From Sneathiella sedimenti (GTDB lineage Bacteria; Pseudomonadota; Alphaproteobacteria; Sneathiellales; Sneathiellaceae), in assembly GCF_017313765.1 (NCBI RefSeq), contig NZ_JAFLNC010000001.1, positions 558,001-622,000 of the forward strand: 64,000 nt of DNA, written 5' to 3'. Position numbers and translations under genes: made by a program. The notes beneath the pieces were generated by a model. That model was given only the letters and a program-made list of their open reading frames with translations. It did not search any database and was not told the origin of the DNA. Below, in pieces: positions 35,326 through 43,424 of the stretch. How positions within the stretch are numbered: position 1 is the stretch's first letter; the number at the start of each line of letters is the position of its first letter.

Positions 35326-36873
35326 ATGGCGCTAACGCCCAGACTTGATCTAAGGCAAAGCCAGCAACTTGTGATGACACCTCAGTTGCAGCAGGCTATT
35401 AAGCTGTTGCAACTGTCCAATCTGGACCTGGCCGCCTATGTGGAGCAGGAACTGGAGAAAAATCCGCTTCTTGAACGGGCGGACAGCTTGCCGGGTGAAG
35501 ATGAGTACCCTGCCTCAGACGATGGTGGAGATGTTGACAATGACGGAGACTTTGCGTCGCTTGAGGAAATAAGCATTTCCGAAGATGCCCCGCTGTCCGC
35601 AGCTGAAAACACTGCCATCGATACGGATTACGACAATATCTATACGAGCGACGCCCCTCTTGATGCCCCATCTGAAGCAATCGGCGCGGACGCGGCGAAT
35701 ACAGGCATTCTGTCCGCCAGTACGGGAGGCAGCAATTCTTTTTCCGGCGCGGATCTTAATCTTGAGAATACCCTGAGTGAGGATCTTTCCCTTCGCGACC
35801 ATCTCGATCAGCAGTTAAATCTTCTCTCCCTTACTCCCGCAGACAGGCTAATCGCGTCCTACCTGATTGATATGGTGAGTGATGCAGGATATCTCGTTGG
35901 CGACCTGGAAGAAGCCTCAGAAAACCTTGGCTGCACGACAGAGCGGCTTCAGTCCGTCCTGGAAATCTTGCGGGGTCTGGAACCAACAGGAGTGTTTGCA
36001 ACAGACCTAGCCGACTGCCTCGCTCTACAGCTAAAGGAAAAGAACCGTTACGATCCGGCTATCGCGGCATTGCTTGAAAACCTGGAAATGCTGGCAGAAG
36101 GAAATCTCAAGGGACTTCTGGAAGTCTGCGACATTGATCAGGAAGATCTCGCGGAAATGATTTCGGAAATCAAAGCGCTGGACCCAAAACCCGGGCTGCA
36201 ATTCGGTGGCGAGGTTGCCCAGACAGTTGTGCCCGACGTTTTTGTTCAACGTCGGCCGGATGGCGGATGGCAAATCGAACTGAACAGTGAGACACTGCCC
36301 AAGGTTCTCGTCAACAACCGCTATTACTCGGTTATCAACAACAAATCGCGGCGTAAGGAAGAGAAAGAATATCTGTCCGAATGTCTGAATTCGGCTAACT
36401 GGCTGGTAAAATCTTTGGACCAGCGCGCCCATACTATCTTGAAGGTAGCCACCGCACTTGTTGAAGAACAGGAAATGTTCTTCACTCAAGGCATTGAATT
36501 TCTCCGCCCGCTAAACCTTAAAACCATAGCCGAGGCGATTTCGATGCATGAAAGTACCGTTAGCCGGGTTACCTCCAATAAATATCTGGCGACGTCGCGC
36601 GGCGTATTTGAGCTGAAATACTTCTTTACCTCAGCGATTAACTCGACATCCGGAGGCGATTCCCATTCAGCCACATCCGTCCGGCATAAATTAAAACAGC
36701 TTATTGATGATGAGGCCCCAAATCGCATCCTTTCAGATGACAAAATCGTCGAATTGATGAAACTTCAGGGGATAGATATTGCACGACGCACCGTTGCAAA
36801 GTATCGTGATGCTATGAATATACCGTCGTCCGTGGAACGGCGTAGAATGAAAAAGCAGTTGATTGCTTCATAA
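35326..36873 (+). CDS. rpoN: RNA polymerase sigma-54 factor
   Basis: The 515-residue sigma-54 recognises -24/-12 promoters and needs AAA+ activators. Region I is the Gln/Leu-rich start (LRQSQQLVMTPQLQQAIKLLQ). An acidic region II spans about residues 50-130. The core-binding domain follows, then the helix-turn-helix (LKTIAEAISMHESTVSRVTSNKY) and the RpoN box RRTVAKYR near residue 484. GTG 35320 lies within the AGGAG ribosome site, so ATG 35326 is the better start. It is the fourth gene after kdsD. Confidence 0.96.
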   Translation: MALTPRLDLRQSQQLVMTPQLQQAIKLLQLSNLDLAAYVEQELEKNPLLERADSLPGEDEYPASDDGGDVDNDGDFASLEEISISEDAPLSAAENTAIDTDYDNIYTSDAPLDAPSEAIGADAANTGILSASTGGSNSFSGADLNLENTLSEDLSLRDHLDQQLNLLSLTPADRLIASYLIDMVSDAGYLVGDLEEASENLGCTTERLQSVLEILRGLEPTGVFATDLADCLALQLKEKNRYDPAIAALLENLEMLAEGNLKGLLEVCDIDQEDLAEMISEIKALDPKPGLQFGGEVAQTVVPDVFVQRRPDGGWQIELNSETLPKVLVNNRYYSVINNKSRRKEEKEYLSECLNSANWLVKSLDQRAHTILKVATALVEEQEMFFTQGIEFLRPLNLKTIAEAISMHESTVSRVTSNKYLATSRGVFELKYFFTSAINSTSGGDSHSATSVRHKLKQLIDDEAPNRILSDDKIVELMKLQGIDIARRTVAKYRDAMNIPSSVERRRMKKQLIAS

Positions 36874-36891
36874 ATGGGGATGCATAAAATG

Positions 36892-36913
36892 GTGCCTCGG
36901 GCACGGCATTTTT
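36892..36913 (+). terminator. Candidate terminator after rpoN
   Basis: GTGCC-TCG-GGCAC forms a short 5-bp stem, followed after GGCA by a run of five T. It is weak and may be only partly efficient. Confidence 0.45.
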
Positions 36914-36932
36914 CCGTTTCAAATAGCGTGTG

Positions 36933-36961
36933 TTGACATTGCCACGCGCAAAAACTATGGT
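36933..36961 (+). promoter_or_regulatory. Sigma-70 promoter for hpf-ptsN
   Basis: A consensus TTGACA (36933-36938) and TATGGT (36956-36961) are spaced by 17 bp. They predict a leader of about 65 bases. Confidence 0.6.
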
Positions 36962-37030
36962 CCCGCCCTCAAATGGAATTAAGCGCTATTTTTCGGCGGA
37001 TATTGGTCTCACTTCAAGGATTGGATCGTT

Positions 37031-37627
37031 GTGATGCATGTGATTGTAAAAGGTAAGCAGATTGATGTCGGCGATGCCCTTCGCGAGCATATCGAAGGGA
37101 ATCTGGAGAACGGCGTTTCCAAATATTTCGATAATGCGATAGATGCGCAAGTAACGTTGAGCCGGAACAGCCATAACTTCCACACGGAGTGTAATGTCCA
37201 CATTGGCTCCGGCATCGATGTCGCCGCCTCTGCAGATCATACAGATGCCTACAGCAGTTTCGATTCTGCGCTGGAACGCATAGAGAAACAGCTCCGCCGT
37301 TACAAACGGCGTCTTAAAAGCCATCATGGCAAAGAACGCTATCAAGCGAAGATGGCTTTTGCCGCACAAAGCTATGTCCTTGCGCCGGAACCAGAAGAAG
37401 ACCCATCAGAACATGAAACGCAGGACGACTGGCAACCGATTATTATCGCGGAGAGCAACGCGAATATTCCGGACTGCTCTGTTGGCGAAGCCGTGATGCG
37501 CATGGACCTTGCCAACGTGCCTGCGATGATGTTCCATAATTCCTCGACGAAAGAGCTGAATGTGGTGTACCGGCGGCCTGATGGAAATATCGGCTGGATC
37601 GACCCCAAGGTCGAAAAGTCCGTATAA
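37031..37627 (+). CDS. hpf: Ribosome hibernation promoting factor, long form
   Basis: The 198-residue protein has the S30AE/YfiA N-terminal domain (VIVKGKQIDVGDALREHIEGNLENGVSKYF, RIEKQLRRYKRRLKSH). The C-terminal dimerisation domain of long HPF is also present (CSVGEAVMRMDLANVPAMMFHNSST, NVVYRRPDGNIGWI). It joins 70S ribosomes into inactive 100S dimers in stationary phase. The start is GTG 37031 or ATG 37034; AAGGA at 37016-37020 fits the GTG slightly better. It lies between rpoN and ptsN, the classical arrangement. Confidence 0.94.
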   Translation: MMHVIVKGKQIDVGDALREHIEGNLENGVSKYFDNAIDAQVTLSRNSHNFHTECNVHIGSGIDVAASADHTDAYSSFDSALERIEKQLRRYKRRLKSHHGKERYQAKMAFAAQSYVLAPEPEEDPSEHETQDDWQPIIIAESNANIPDCSVGEAVMRMDLANVPAMMFHNSSTKELNVVYRRPDGNIGWIDPKVEKSV

Positions 37628-37669
37628 TTTTATTTGTTGCCGTCTATACGACCAACTAGATCAGGTATC

Positions 37670-38134
37670 ATGGAAATCAGTGATCTTATTCAGCCGCAGA
37701 CAGTCTTTGCGGATCTGAAAGCCACAAGCAAGAAACAGGCTTTGCAGGAGCTGGCACGTCGTGCTGCAGCTGTTACAGGCTGTCCAGAGCGGGACATTCT
37801 CGACGTTCTAATCGAACGCGAACGCCTGGGCACTACCGGAATCGGCAAGGGTATTGCTATACCTCACGGGAAACTACCCGGAATTGACAAGGTATATGGG
37901 ATTTTCGCAAAGCTGAGCACCGGTGTCGATTTCGATTCGATGGACAATTTGCCCGTCGATCTTCTGTTTTTGCTGCTTGCTCCGGAATCGTCCGGCGCCG
38001 ATCACCTCAAGGCACTTGCCCGTGTTTCCCGCACGCTTCGGGACAAGGGGCGGTGTGAGAAATTGAGAGGCAGCCAAGATGCGGATGCCCTATATGCAAT
38101 CCTGACGGAAGAGGGCGCGCAGTCGGCTGCCTGA
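37670..38134 (+). CDS. ptsN: Nitrogen-PTS EIIA component
   Basis: The 154-residue EIIA-Ntr receives phosphate from NPr and signals nitrogen/carbon state, for example to potassium transport and to sensor kinases. The phosphorylated His is in GIAIPHGKLPG, preceded by ERERLGTTGIGKG. ATG 37670 (MEISDLIQPQTVFADL) matches the family start; an in-frame upstream start at 37634 lacks support. It closes the rpoN-hpf-ptsN block and is convergent with the DUF1150 gene. Confidence 0.95.
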   Translation: MEISDLIQPQTVFADLKATSKKQALQELARRAAAVTGCPERDILDVLIERERLGTTGIGKGIAIPHGKLPGIDKVYGIFAKLSTGVDFDSMDNLPVDLLFLLLAPESSGADHLKALARVSRTLRDKGRCEKLRGSQDADALYAILTEEGAQSAA

Positions 38135-38164
38135 TCTGGTGATGGGAATGTCCCGCTTTGGTGT

Positions 38165-38383
38165 CTAGTTGACGAGAAATGCCTCGAAATCGTTCTGGCG
38201 GGCGACAACCAGTGCGGTATCGGCTGATTTTTCCTCTCCAAGTTGCTGGCCGTTGGCTGCAAAAATGCGAAATACAACGGTCCCGCTTTCTTCGAAGGCA
38301 CGAACATAAGCCATATCCATTGATCCCAGCATACCGAAGGCAGCGGGACTTAAGTGGCGGAGAGTAGCTTCTTGATATTGCAT
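38165..38383 (-). CDS. DUF1150 family protein
   Basis: A 72-residue protein (HLSPAAFGMLGSMDMAYVRAF, RIFAANGQQLG, VVARQNDFEAFLVN) that fits the small alphaproteobacterial DUF1150 family. Its function is unknown. The family is commonly encoded just after an hsp20 gene, as here, with a 34-bp gap and its own AAGGAG site. That suggests co-transcription under heat control. It has no signal peptide or metal motif. Confidence 0.85.
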   Translation of the reverse strand: MQYQEATLRHLSPAAFGMLGSMDMAYVRAFEESGTVVFRIFAANGQQLGEEKSADTALVVARQNDFEAFLVN

Positions 38384-38417
38384 TTTAAAAACTCCTTAAC
38401 GCGACCCCAATTATCTA

Positions 38418-38876
38418 TTATTCAATAAATTCCGACGAATTGACGGGTTTCATCTCTTTTTTTGAACTTTTCTTTCTGATCTTGATCTGACGGCTTTCCG
38501 TTTTTGGTATCGGTAATTGTAGATCGATATGCAGAAGTCCATTCTCCATATCCGCGCCCGTAACTTTCAAACCCTCCGCAAGTACAAATTTACGTTGGAA
38601 CTGACGAGCGGCGATTCCACGATGCAGGAAGACTCGCTCCGATTCGTCCCTCTGCTTACCATGAATGATAAGTTGATTTTGTTCCAGCGTTATCTGCAAA
38701 TCATCCTCGGTAAAACCGGCAACGGCAAGCGTAATGCGCAATTCGCTGTTGCTCAATTGTTCAATATTATAAGGCGGATAACCTTCTTTCGAAGACTTTG
38801 AAAGCTGGTCGAGAATCTGTTCAAAGCGGTCAAACCCCAGCATGAGCGGGTGATTAAATGATGATGCGCGTGGCAT
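38418..38876 (-). CDS. Small heat shock protein, Hsp20 family
   Basis: The 152-residue ATP-independent holdase is of the IbpA/rhizobial HspA type. The alpha-crystallin domain covers about residues 35-130 (YNIEQLSNSELRITLAVAGFTEDDLQITLEQNQLIIHG, FLHRGIAARQFQRKFVLAEGLKV, ENGLLHIDLQLP). It retains the N-terminal FDRFEQILDQLS. The usual C-terminal I-x-I anchor may be QIKIRK. The leader folds as a ROSE-type RNA thermometer that hides the ribosome site. Confidence 0.93.
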   Translation of the reverse strand: MPRASSFNHPLMLGFDRFEQILDQLSKSSKEGYPPYNIEQLSNSELRITLAVAGFTEDDLQITLEQNQLIIHGKQRDESERVFLHRGIAARQFQRKFVLAEGLKVTGADMENGLLHIDLQLPIPKTESRQIKIRKKSSKKEMKPVNSSEFIE

Positions 38877-38886
38877 GCTACATATT

Positions 38887-38933
38887 CTCCTCCAAATGAG
38901 CGAGCCAGCTGCGAATTAGATATTAACCGCAGC
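38887..38933 (-). promoter_or_regulatory. ROSE-like RNA thermometer in the hsp20 leader
   Basis: On the minus strand a stem GCTGCG/CGCAGC (38908-38913 with 38928-38933) is followed by a hairpin CTC-g-CTC, loop ATTTG, GAGGAG (38887-38904). The second hairpin pairs the whole GGAGGAG ribosome site and bulges a single G. It contains UCGCU opposite AGGA, matching the ROSE consensus U(U/C)GCU with the bulged G facing the Shine-Dalgarno. The ATG follows 10 bases downstream. ROSE elements melt on heat shock and are standard for alphaproteobacterial hsp20 genes. Confidence 0.75.
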
Positions 38934-38967
38934 CATTAATAGCCCAAAAAAGGCACTATCAGTGAAT

Positions 38968-38996
38968 TATGTAAGGATTAGATGCGATGTCATCAA
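38968..38996 (-). promoter_or_regulatory. Candidate promoter of hsp20
   Basis: Read leftward, TTGATG and TACATA are 17 bp apart. The overlapping CTTGATG and CCTTACAT also resemble a heat-shock sigma-32 pair. The predicted start gives an 80-90 base leader that contains the complete thermometer. Confidence 0.5.
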
Positions 38997-39072
38997 GGTA
39001 GGGTTTTACAAATTTCATGCGCAAGGTATAAGTCGGTCACTACTTTCGACAAGAACAAAAATGGAAAACAGA

Positions 39073-40584
39073 ATGAGCATCGACCCGCAAAAGCAGGATT
39101 TAAAGATAGGTATCGTCGGCGCCGGCGCCATGGGCCGGGGCATCGCCCAAGTATCCGCAACTGGCGGCATGCCGGTATATATTTATGACGCGGCCGATGG
39201 CTCGGCGACAGCGGCAAAAGATTTCATTACCTCAATGATCAGCCGGTCCGTTGAGAAGGGTCGCATGGAAAAAAGTGACGGCGACGCGGCCATTGCGCGC
39301 GTTCATGTTGCGAGCAGCATCGAGGGACTGTCGGATTGCGATCTGGTCGTCGAGGCAATTGTTGAGAATATTGACATCAAGCAGAAGGTTTTCCGGCAGT
39401 TGGAAAGTGTTGTCCGCCCGGAAACCATTATCGCGTCTAACACGTCCAGTATCCGCATTTCCTCCATCGCCTCGGCTTGCACACATCGTAACCGGATTGC
39501 AGGCCTGCATTTCTTCAACCCCGTTCCCCTGATGAAACTGGTCGAAGTGATCAATGGCACGGATACCAGTGAAGATGTCACGAAGGCGCTGGAAGTCATT
39601 GGAAAGCGGATGGGCCGCGTTCCGGTAGTTGTCAAGGATGCGCCTGGTTTCCTCGTTAATCTTGGAGGGCGTGCCTATACCACAGAAGCCCTGCGGATTG
39701 TTTCTGAAGGCGTTGCAACACCGTTCCAGGTGGACGCCATTATGCGTGATGCCTGCGGGTTCCGTATGGGCCCATTCGAGCTTATTGACCTTACAGGGAT
39801 CGACGTCAATTTTCCGGTCAGCCAGATTATTTACAACGGCTATTTCCAGGATAAGCGCCTTTCCACTTACCCATTGCATGAAAGCATGATGGAAGCAGGC
39901 CGCCTCGGTAAGAAAACGAAGGCCGGTTTCTATGAGTATACTGAAGATAGCACCATTATACGCCCGGACGTGACGGAGGAGGTCTCTGCGAGTCCCGCCC
40001 GTCGCGTCATCCTTGCCGAACCGTCCACGACACTGGACGGCCTCTTGCGGGACCTTGGTGTCAGCGTCCTGTCAGAGGACGATGGTGTGTCGCCTATTCT
40101 TGCCGATCCGATTGGGGAGGATTGCACGGCGTTATGTGCCCGGCTCGGCCTTGATTCAAAACGCCTGGTTGCCATCGACACCCATACAGGCGTTTTCTCT
40201 CGGGCAACCGTCATGGCGGCCCCGGGCGCAAACGAAGAAACCGTTCAATCCGTCATGGCAATGCTGAGTGCGGTTTCGGGCGGCGTGACCCGCATCAAGG
40301 ACAACCCGGGTTTCGTTGCGCAACGTATCCGCGCCATGATCGCGAACCTCGGCTGTGAGATGGCCCAGATCGGGGTTGCAACGCCGGAGGATATCGACAA
40401 AGGCATGAAGCTTGGCCTTAATTATCCGCTGGGTTCCGTGGAGCTTGCCGAGAATATGGGCACCAAAAACTGCTTACGGATTCTGGAAAAACTCCAGGAA
40501 ATTACCGGGGAGGACCGCTATCGGCCAAGCCAATGGCTTCGCCGACGCGCAATTCTGGACCTCCCGATCCACACACGGGACTAA
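39073..40584 (+). CDS. 3-Hydroxyacyl-CoA dehydrogenase (PaaH-like)
   Basis: A 503-residue NAD-dependent dehydrogenase of beta-oxidation or phenylacetate-type pathways. The NAD fold IGIVGAGAMGRGIAQVSATGG is near the start. Catalytic His is in GLHFFNPVPLMKLVEVI and Glu in LVVEAIVENID; the C-terminal 3HCDH domain has DAPGFLVNLGGRAYTTEA. A second partial 3HCDH module (DNPGFVAQRIRAMIANLGCEMAQIG, ENMGTKNCLRILEKLQ) makes up the PaaH-type length. ATG 39073 has GGAAA upstream; ATG 39061 is possible. Longer starts would enter the hsp20 promoter. Confidence 0.93.
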   Translation: MSIDPQKQDLKIGIVGAGAMGRGIAQVSATGGMPVYIYDAADGSATAAKDFITSMISRSVEKGRMEKSDGDAAIARVHVASSIEGLSDCDLVVEAIVENIDIKQKVFRQLESVVRPETIIASNTSSIRISSIASACTHRNRIAGLHFFNPVPLMKLVEVINGTDTSEDVTKALEVIGKRMGRVPVVVKDAPGFLVNLGGRAYTTEALRIVSEGVATPFQVDAIMRDACGFRMGPFELIDLTGIDVNFPVSQIIYNGYFQDKRLSTYPLHESMMEAGRLGKKTKAGFYEYTEDSTIIRPDVTEEVSASPARRVILAEPSTTLDGLLRDLGVSVLSEDDGVSPILADPIGEDCTALCARLGLDSKRLVAIDTHTGVFSRATVMAAPGANEETVQSVMAMLSAVSGGVTRIKDNPGFVAQRIRAMIANLGCEMAQIGVATPEDIDKGMKLGLNYPLGSVELAENMGTKNCLRILEKLQEITGEDRYRPSQWLRRRAILDLPIHTRD

Positions 40585-40590
40585 CTGCCG

Positions 40591-40622
40591 AAACGCCCAT
40601 CTACTGGATGGGCGTTTCTTCT
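40591..40622 (+). terminator. Intrinsic terminator after the hydroxyacyl-CoA dehydrogenase
   Basis: A perfect 10-bp stem AAACGCCCAT/ATGGGCGTTT with a 7-base loop, followed by CTTCTT. It overlaps the 3' end of the convergent 87-residue gene. Confidence 0.75.
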
Positions 40623-40864
40623 TCTCGTTCTGACGCCATCTGCGCCATTTCCTGAAGTGCACCGGCTGCGTTGCCGCCAAGGCTGGTTTCAACAGCCTGC
40701 ATCATTGTGGCAATAACTGCCGCCGTGAAATGTTCGCGCTCTAGTCCCGCGGACAAACAATCGTGTAGCGCAGTATCGAGATGGCCGGTGATTATTTCAG
40801 CGGCTTTCTCCAACTTGTGCTGGGTGTCATCATCGGGCACGGGGTTTGAAATATTGTCAGTCAC
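40601..40864 (-). CDS. Hypothetical 87-aa protein after the nitrile hydratase genes
   Basis: I do not recognise this product. It is an acidic, mostly helical protein (KLEKAAEIITGHLDTALHDCLSAGLEREHFTAAVIATMMQAVE) with a charged C terminus whose codons lie inside the terminator stem. It has one Cys and no membrane segment. It follows the nitrile hydratase activator by 65 bp on the same strand, so co-transcription is plausible. A role in the hydratase system is only suggested by position. Confidence 0.6.
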   Translation of the reverse strand: MTDNISNPVPDDDTQHKLEKAAEIITGHLDTALHDCLSAGLEREHFTAAVIATMMQAVETSLGGNAAGALQEMAQMASEREEETPIQ

Positions 40865-40929
40865 GAGCTTTCCAGTTTTCTAGATTGAACTGACCAGAGA
40901 CATAAGGCTTTGTTTCACGATACGCAAAT

Positions 40930-41292
40930 CTATTTCCGGGATTTATGGATATCGATTGGCTGTCCATGGGGGGTATGCTCCGATGCTTCGCGCCATTCCG
41001 CTTTACGCGTCGACAATTGCTCTGCCGTCAGCAAGTTTTTCTGGGCGACGATTTTCTCGAGCGCAGACAGCCAGCAAAGATAGTAGGCCGTGTTTCCGAC
41101 CCCCTGCCCTGACGCAGTATCAGCCGAAATTTCAGCGCCAAAAACATCCGCCCATTCGCTCCAGCTGAACTGGCCAGCTTCATTCAGTTTCACTGTCATC
41201 GCAAAGGCCTGCGCCTGCCATGGTTCTTCAAATACCGGACCGTCGCCATCCTGCGGAATATCGATAGCCTGAAGTACGGGGTCAAGTTGCAT
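40930..41292 (-). CDS. Nitrile hydratase activator/accessory protein
   Basis: A 120-residue protein with the pattern GPVFEEPWQAQAFAMTVKLNEAGQFSWSEWADVFG and TAYYLCWLSALEKIV. This is the beta-like accessory family (NHase activator) that carries cobalt and the alpha subunit during self-subunit-swapping maturation. ATG 41292 (MQLDPVLQAID) overlaps the beta-subunit stop by 11 bp; the longer frame upstream is beta-gene shadow. Order alpha, beta, activator is standard for cobalt-type enzymes. Confidence 0.88.
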   Translation of the reverse strand: MQLDPVLQAIDIPQDGDGPVFEEPWQAQAFAMTVKLNEAGQFSWSEWADVFGAEISADTASGQGVGNTAYYLCWLSALEKIVAQKNLLTAEQLSTRKAEWREASEHTPHGQPIDIHKSRK

Positions 41293-41950
41293 CGCCCGGC
41301 GCCTCCAAATAGTCATCCCACAGGTCGATAAAGATATAGTCGCCTTCGGTGCCATCCGGCCCCCAAAGCTCCGTCGAAGCAAACTTCACACTGTATAGCG
41401 GCTGCGGATCACTGCCGCCATGCGCGCTAGCATCCGGGAAAACATGAGGGCCGTAATTGGCAACGATTTCCCCAATGTGCCCCCTTGCGTAACGGGGAAG
41501 GCGGGTATGCCCTACTGGATGGATGTTTTTTGCGCGCACTTTATCCCCCACCTTGAAGCGTGCAGGTTTTCCATCTTCTGCGATAAAGTTTCCGCCTTTG
41601 TCCATCACCGGATCGACGTCCTCGGCCTTCAGGGCCGGTTTCGGAGTAGTAACCGGTCTTGGCTCTTGAGCGCCGGCAAGCTCTTCTTCTGAAATCAGAC
41701 CCTTCTCGGTCAAGATACGGATTAGGCCATCAAGCCAGATTTCGTAATAGCTGCTGCCAAGATAGGTTGCCGGATCCATGCGTTCCCGGGCATGACGTGA
41801 TTCATCTAGATTACGCACGCCGACAGCGGTAATCGCGTTGTTAATCGCAAACATCCGCTTTTCCCAATCCGCATGGAAAACCGGTTCATTCTCCCCAGGT
41901 TCAACCGGGCCCATGCCATGCATGCCGCCCATGTCATGAATGCCGTTCAC
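41282..41950 (-). CDS. nthB: Nitrile hydratase subunit beta
   Basis: A 222-residue beta subunit starting at GTG 41950: NGIHDMGGMHGMGPV is the conserved family N terminus, and GGAGG lies upstream within the end of the alpha gene. The C-terminal SH3-like domain is visible in FKVGDKVRAKNIHPVGHTRLPRYARGHIG and YSVKFASTELWG. It packs against alpha to form the active heterodimer that hydrates nitriles to amides. One base separates it from the alpha stop. Confidence 0.95.
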   Translation of the reverse strand: MNGIHDMGGMHGMGPVEPGENEPVFHADWEKRMFAINNAITAVGVRNLDESRHARERMDPATYLGSSYYEIWLDGLIRILTEKGLISEEELAGAQEPRPVTTPKPALKAEDVDPVMDKGGNFIAEDGKPARFKVGDKVRAKNIHPVGHTRLPRYARGHIGEIVANYGPHVFPDASAHGGSDPQPLYSVKFASTELWGPDGTEGDYIFIDLWDDYLEAPGDAT

Positions 41951-41951
41951 C

Positions 41952-42572
41952 TCAAGCGCCCTCCGCCATAGCGGGTCGGTCCGCTTCCCGCGTGCCAATC
42001 ATGCTGTCGCGATTAACCAGCCGCGCAAGTGCCTCTTCATCCATTCCGTCTGTTCCCTCTGGTCGTTTCGGGATAACGAGATATCGGGTTTCCGCTGTAC
42101 TGTCCCAAACCCGGACTTCCATATCATCAGGCAAAAACGTTCCAAATTCCTCTAGGACCTTGCGCGGTTCCCGGACGACGCGCGCCCGATAGGGCGCAGA
42201 TTTATACCAGACCGGCGGCAAGCCCAGCACCGGCCAGGGGTAGCAGGAGCAGAGCGTACAAACGACGACATTATGGATCTTGTCCGTGTTCTCGACCGCC
42301 ACCAATTCTTCGCCTTGTGCGCCAGTATAACCAAACTCTGCTACCGCCGATGTCGTATCTGCCAGCAACCGCTCTCGAAAGGCCGCATCCACCCACGCCC
42401 GTGCGACGACTTTTGCGCCATTCTTCGGTCCCACCTTGTTTTCATATCGGTCAATCAGTGCATCAAGCGCCTCTGCCTCTACCAACCCCTTTTCAATGAG
42501 CAGGGATTCAAGGCTTTTCACGCGAAGAACTGTGTCCGGCAGTGGATCGTCGTGTTTATGATTGGATGCCAT
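41952..42572 (-). CDS. nthA: Nitrile hydratase subunit alpha, cobalt type
   Basis: The 206-residue catalytic subunit holds the metal site [12 protein letters not shown]. The CTLCSC form with Thr is typical of cobalt enzymes, whereas iron enzymes have CSLCSC. The two inner Cys become oxidised to sulfinic and sulfenic acids and ligate the metal. Other conserved parts are [41 protein letters not shown] and [19 protein letters not shown]. It is the first gene of the operon and is divergent from the AhpD-like gene. Confidence 0.96.
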   Translation of the reverse strand: MASNHKHDDPLPDTVLRVKSLESLLIEKGLVEAEALDALIDRYENKVGPKNGAKVVARAWVDAAFRERLLADTTSAVAEFGYTGAQGEELVAVENTDKIHNVVVCTLCSCYPWPVLGLPPVWYKSAPYRARVVREPRKVLEEFGTFLPDDMEVRVWDSTAETRYLVIPKRPEGTDGMDEEALARLVNRDSMIGTREADRPAMAEGA

Positions 42573-42745
42573 TAATTCCCCCCAAAGCAGTCTTGCTTGT
42601 TCTTAATCATTCGTTAAGGCTCTATCAGCGAATATAAGCTGCATTTTTATGGAGTTCAAAAGCATTTGCGAAAAATAAGCAGGACTGTTGCCGCACAGCT
42701 TTGTACTGCGCTGTCCGTCCGGATCGCAATTACGAGGGGAGAGAA

Positions 42746-43324
42746 ATGACCTGGATCAGAACTATCCCAATGGAACAGGCAGATGGCCCCCTAAGGAACC
42801 TCTATGAACAGATCAAGGGAGAAGACGGCGAACTCGATACCGTCATGGTCGCGCATTCGCTCCGCCCGCATTTGATGGAAGGGCACAGAATACTGTCCCA
42901 GAATGTCCTGAACAACAGTGCCAACGCCCTCGCGAAATGGAAACTGGATGCGATCGGTGTCTATGTCAGCCTGTTGAACGGATGCGACTATTGCGCGGAT
43001 TTCTATTTCAAGGCGCTCTGCGCACTGATGGAAGACGAGGAGGACTCGAAGCGGCTCTGGTCCGCCTTGGAAGCAGACCAACCGGACCTTGTTCTCGCCG
43101 GTCCGGATCTGGCAATGATGCTCTATGCCAATCTGTTGACAACACGGCCAAACCAGATCTCTGTCAGCATGATCGACGAGCTTCGGAATTCAGGTCTTTC
43201 GGATGGTGAAATTCTCGAAATTAATCAGGCCGTTTCTTATTTCTCATACGTCAACCGTACTGTTCTCGGCCTCGGAGTGTATGAGACGGGAGACGATGTA
43301 AAGGCGCAGACCTCCTACACCTGA
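42746..43324 (+). CDS. AhpD/carboxymuconolactone decarboxylase-like protein
   Basis: A 192-residue helical protein of the peroxidase-related AhpD-like group. The CxxC redox pair lies in LLNGCDYCADFYFKAL near residue 80, but the His of the canonical CxxCxxxH motif is a Tyr here. Other typical pieces are MVAHSLRPHLMEGHRIL and SYFSYVNRTVLGLGV. ATG 42746 (MTWIRTIP) follows GAGGGGAGAG. It is divergent from nitrile hydratase; a shared function is unproven. Likely role: a peroxide- or radical-related thiol oxidoreductase. Confidence 0.78.
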   Translation: MTWIRTIPMEQADGPLRNLYEQIKGEDGELDTVMVAHSLRPHLMEGHRILSQNVLNNSANALAKWKLDAIGVYVSLLNGCDYCADFYFKALCALMEDEEDSKRLWSALEADQPDLVLAGPDLAMMLYANLLTTRPNQISVSMIDELRNSGLSDGEILEINQAVSYFSYVNRTVLGLGVYETGDDVKAQTSYT

Positions 43325-43424
43325 TTTCGGGCAACGAAGCTAAACCCAATTGCGACAATCAAAGTCTTGTGCTTTGAGATTAAACTCCATACCCTCCCGC
43401 TTTTATGAGTTAAGAGGGAGCCCC

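Noticed and set aside
38962-39072. N-terminal extension of the 3-hydroxyacyl-CoA dehydrogenase
   Set aside because: The extra residues precede the normal family start and would overlap the hsp20 promoter region on the other strand.
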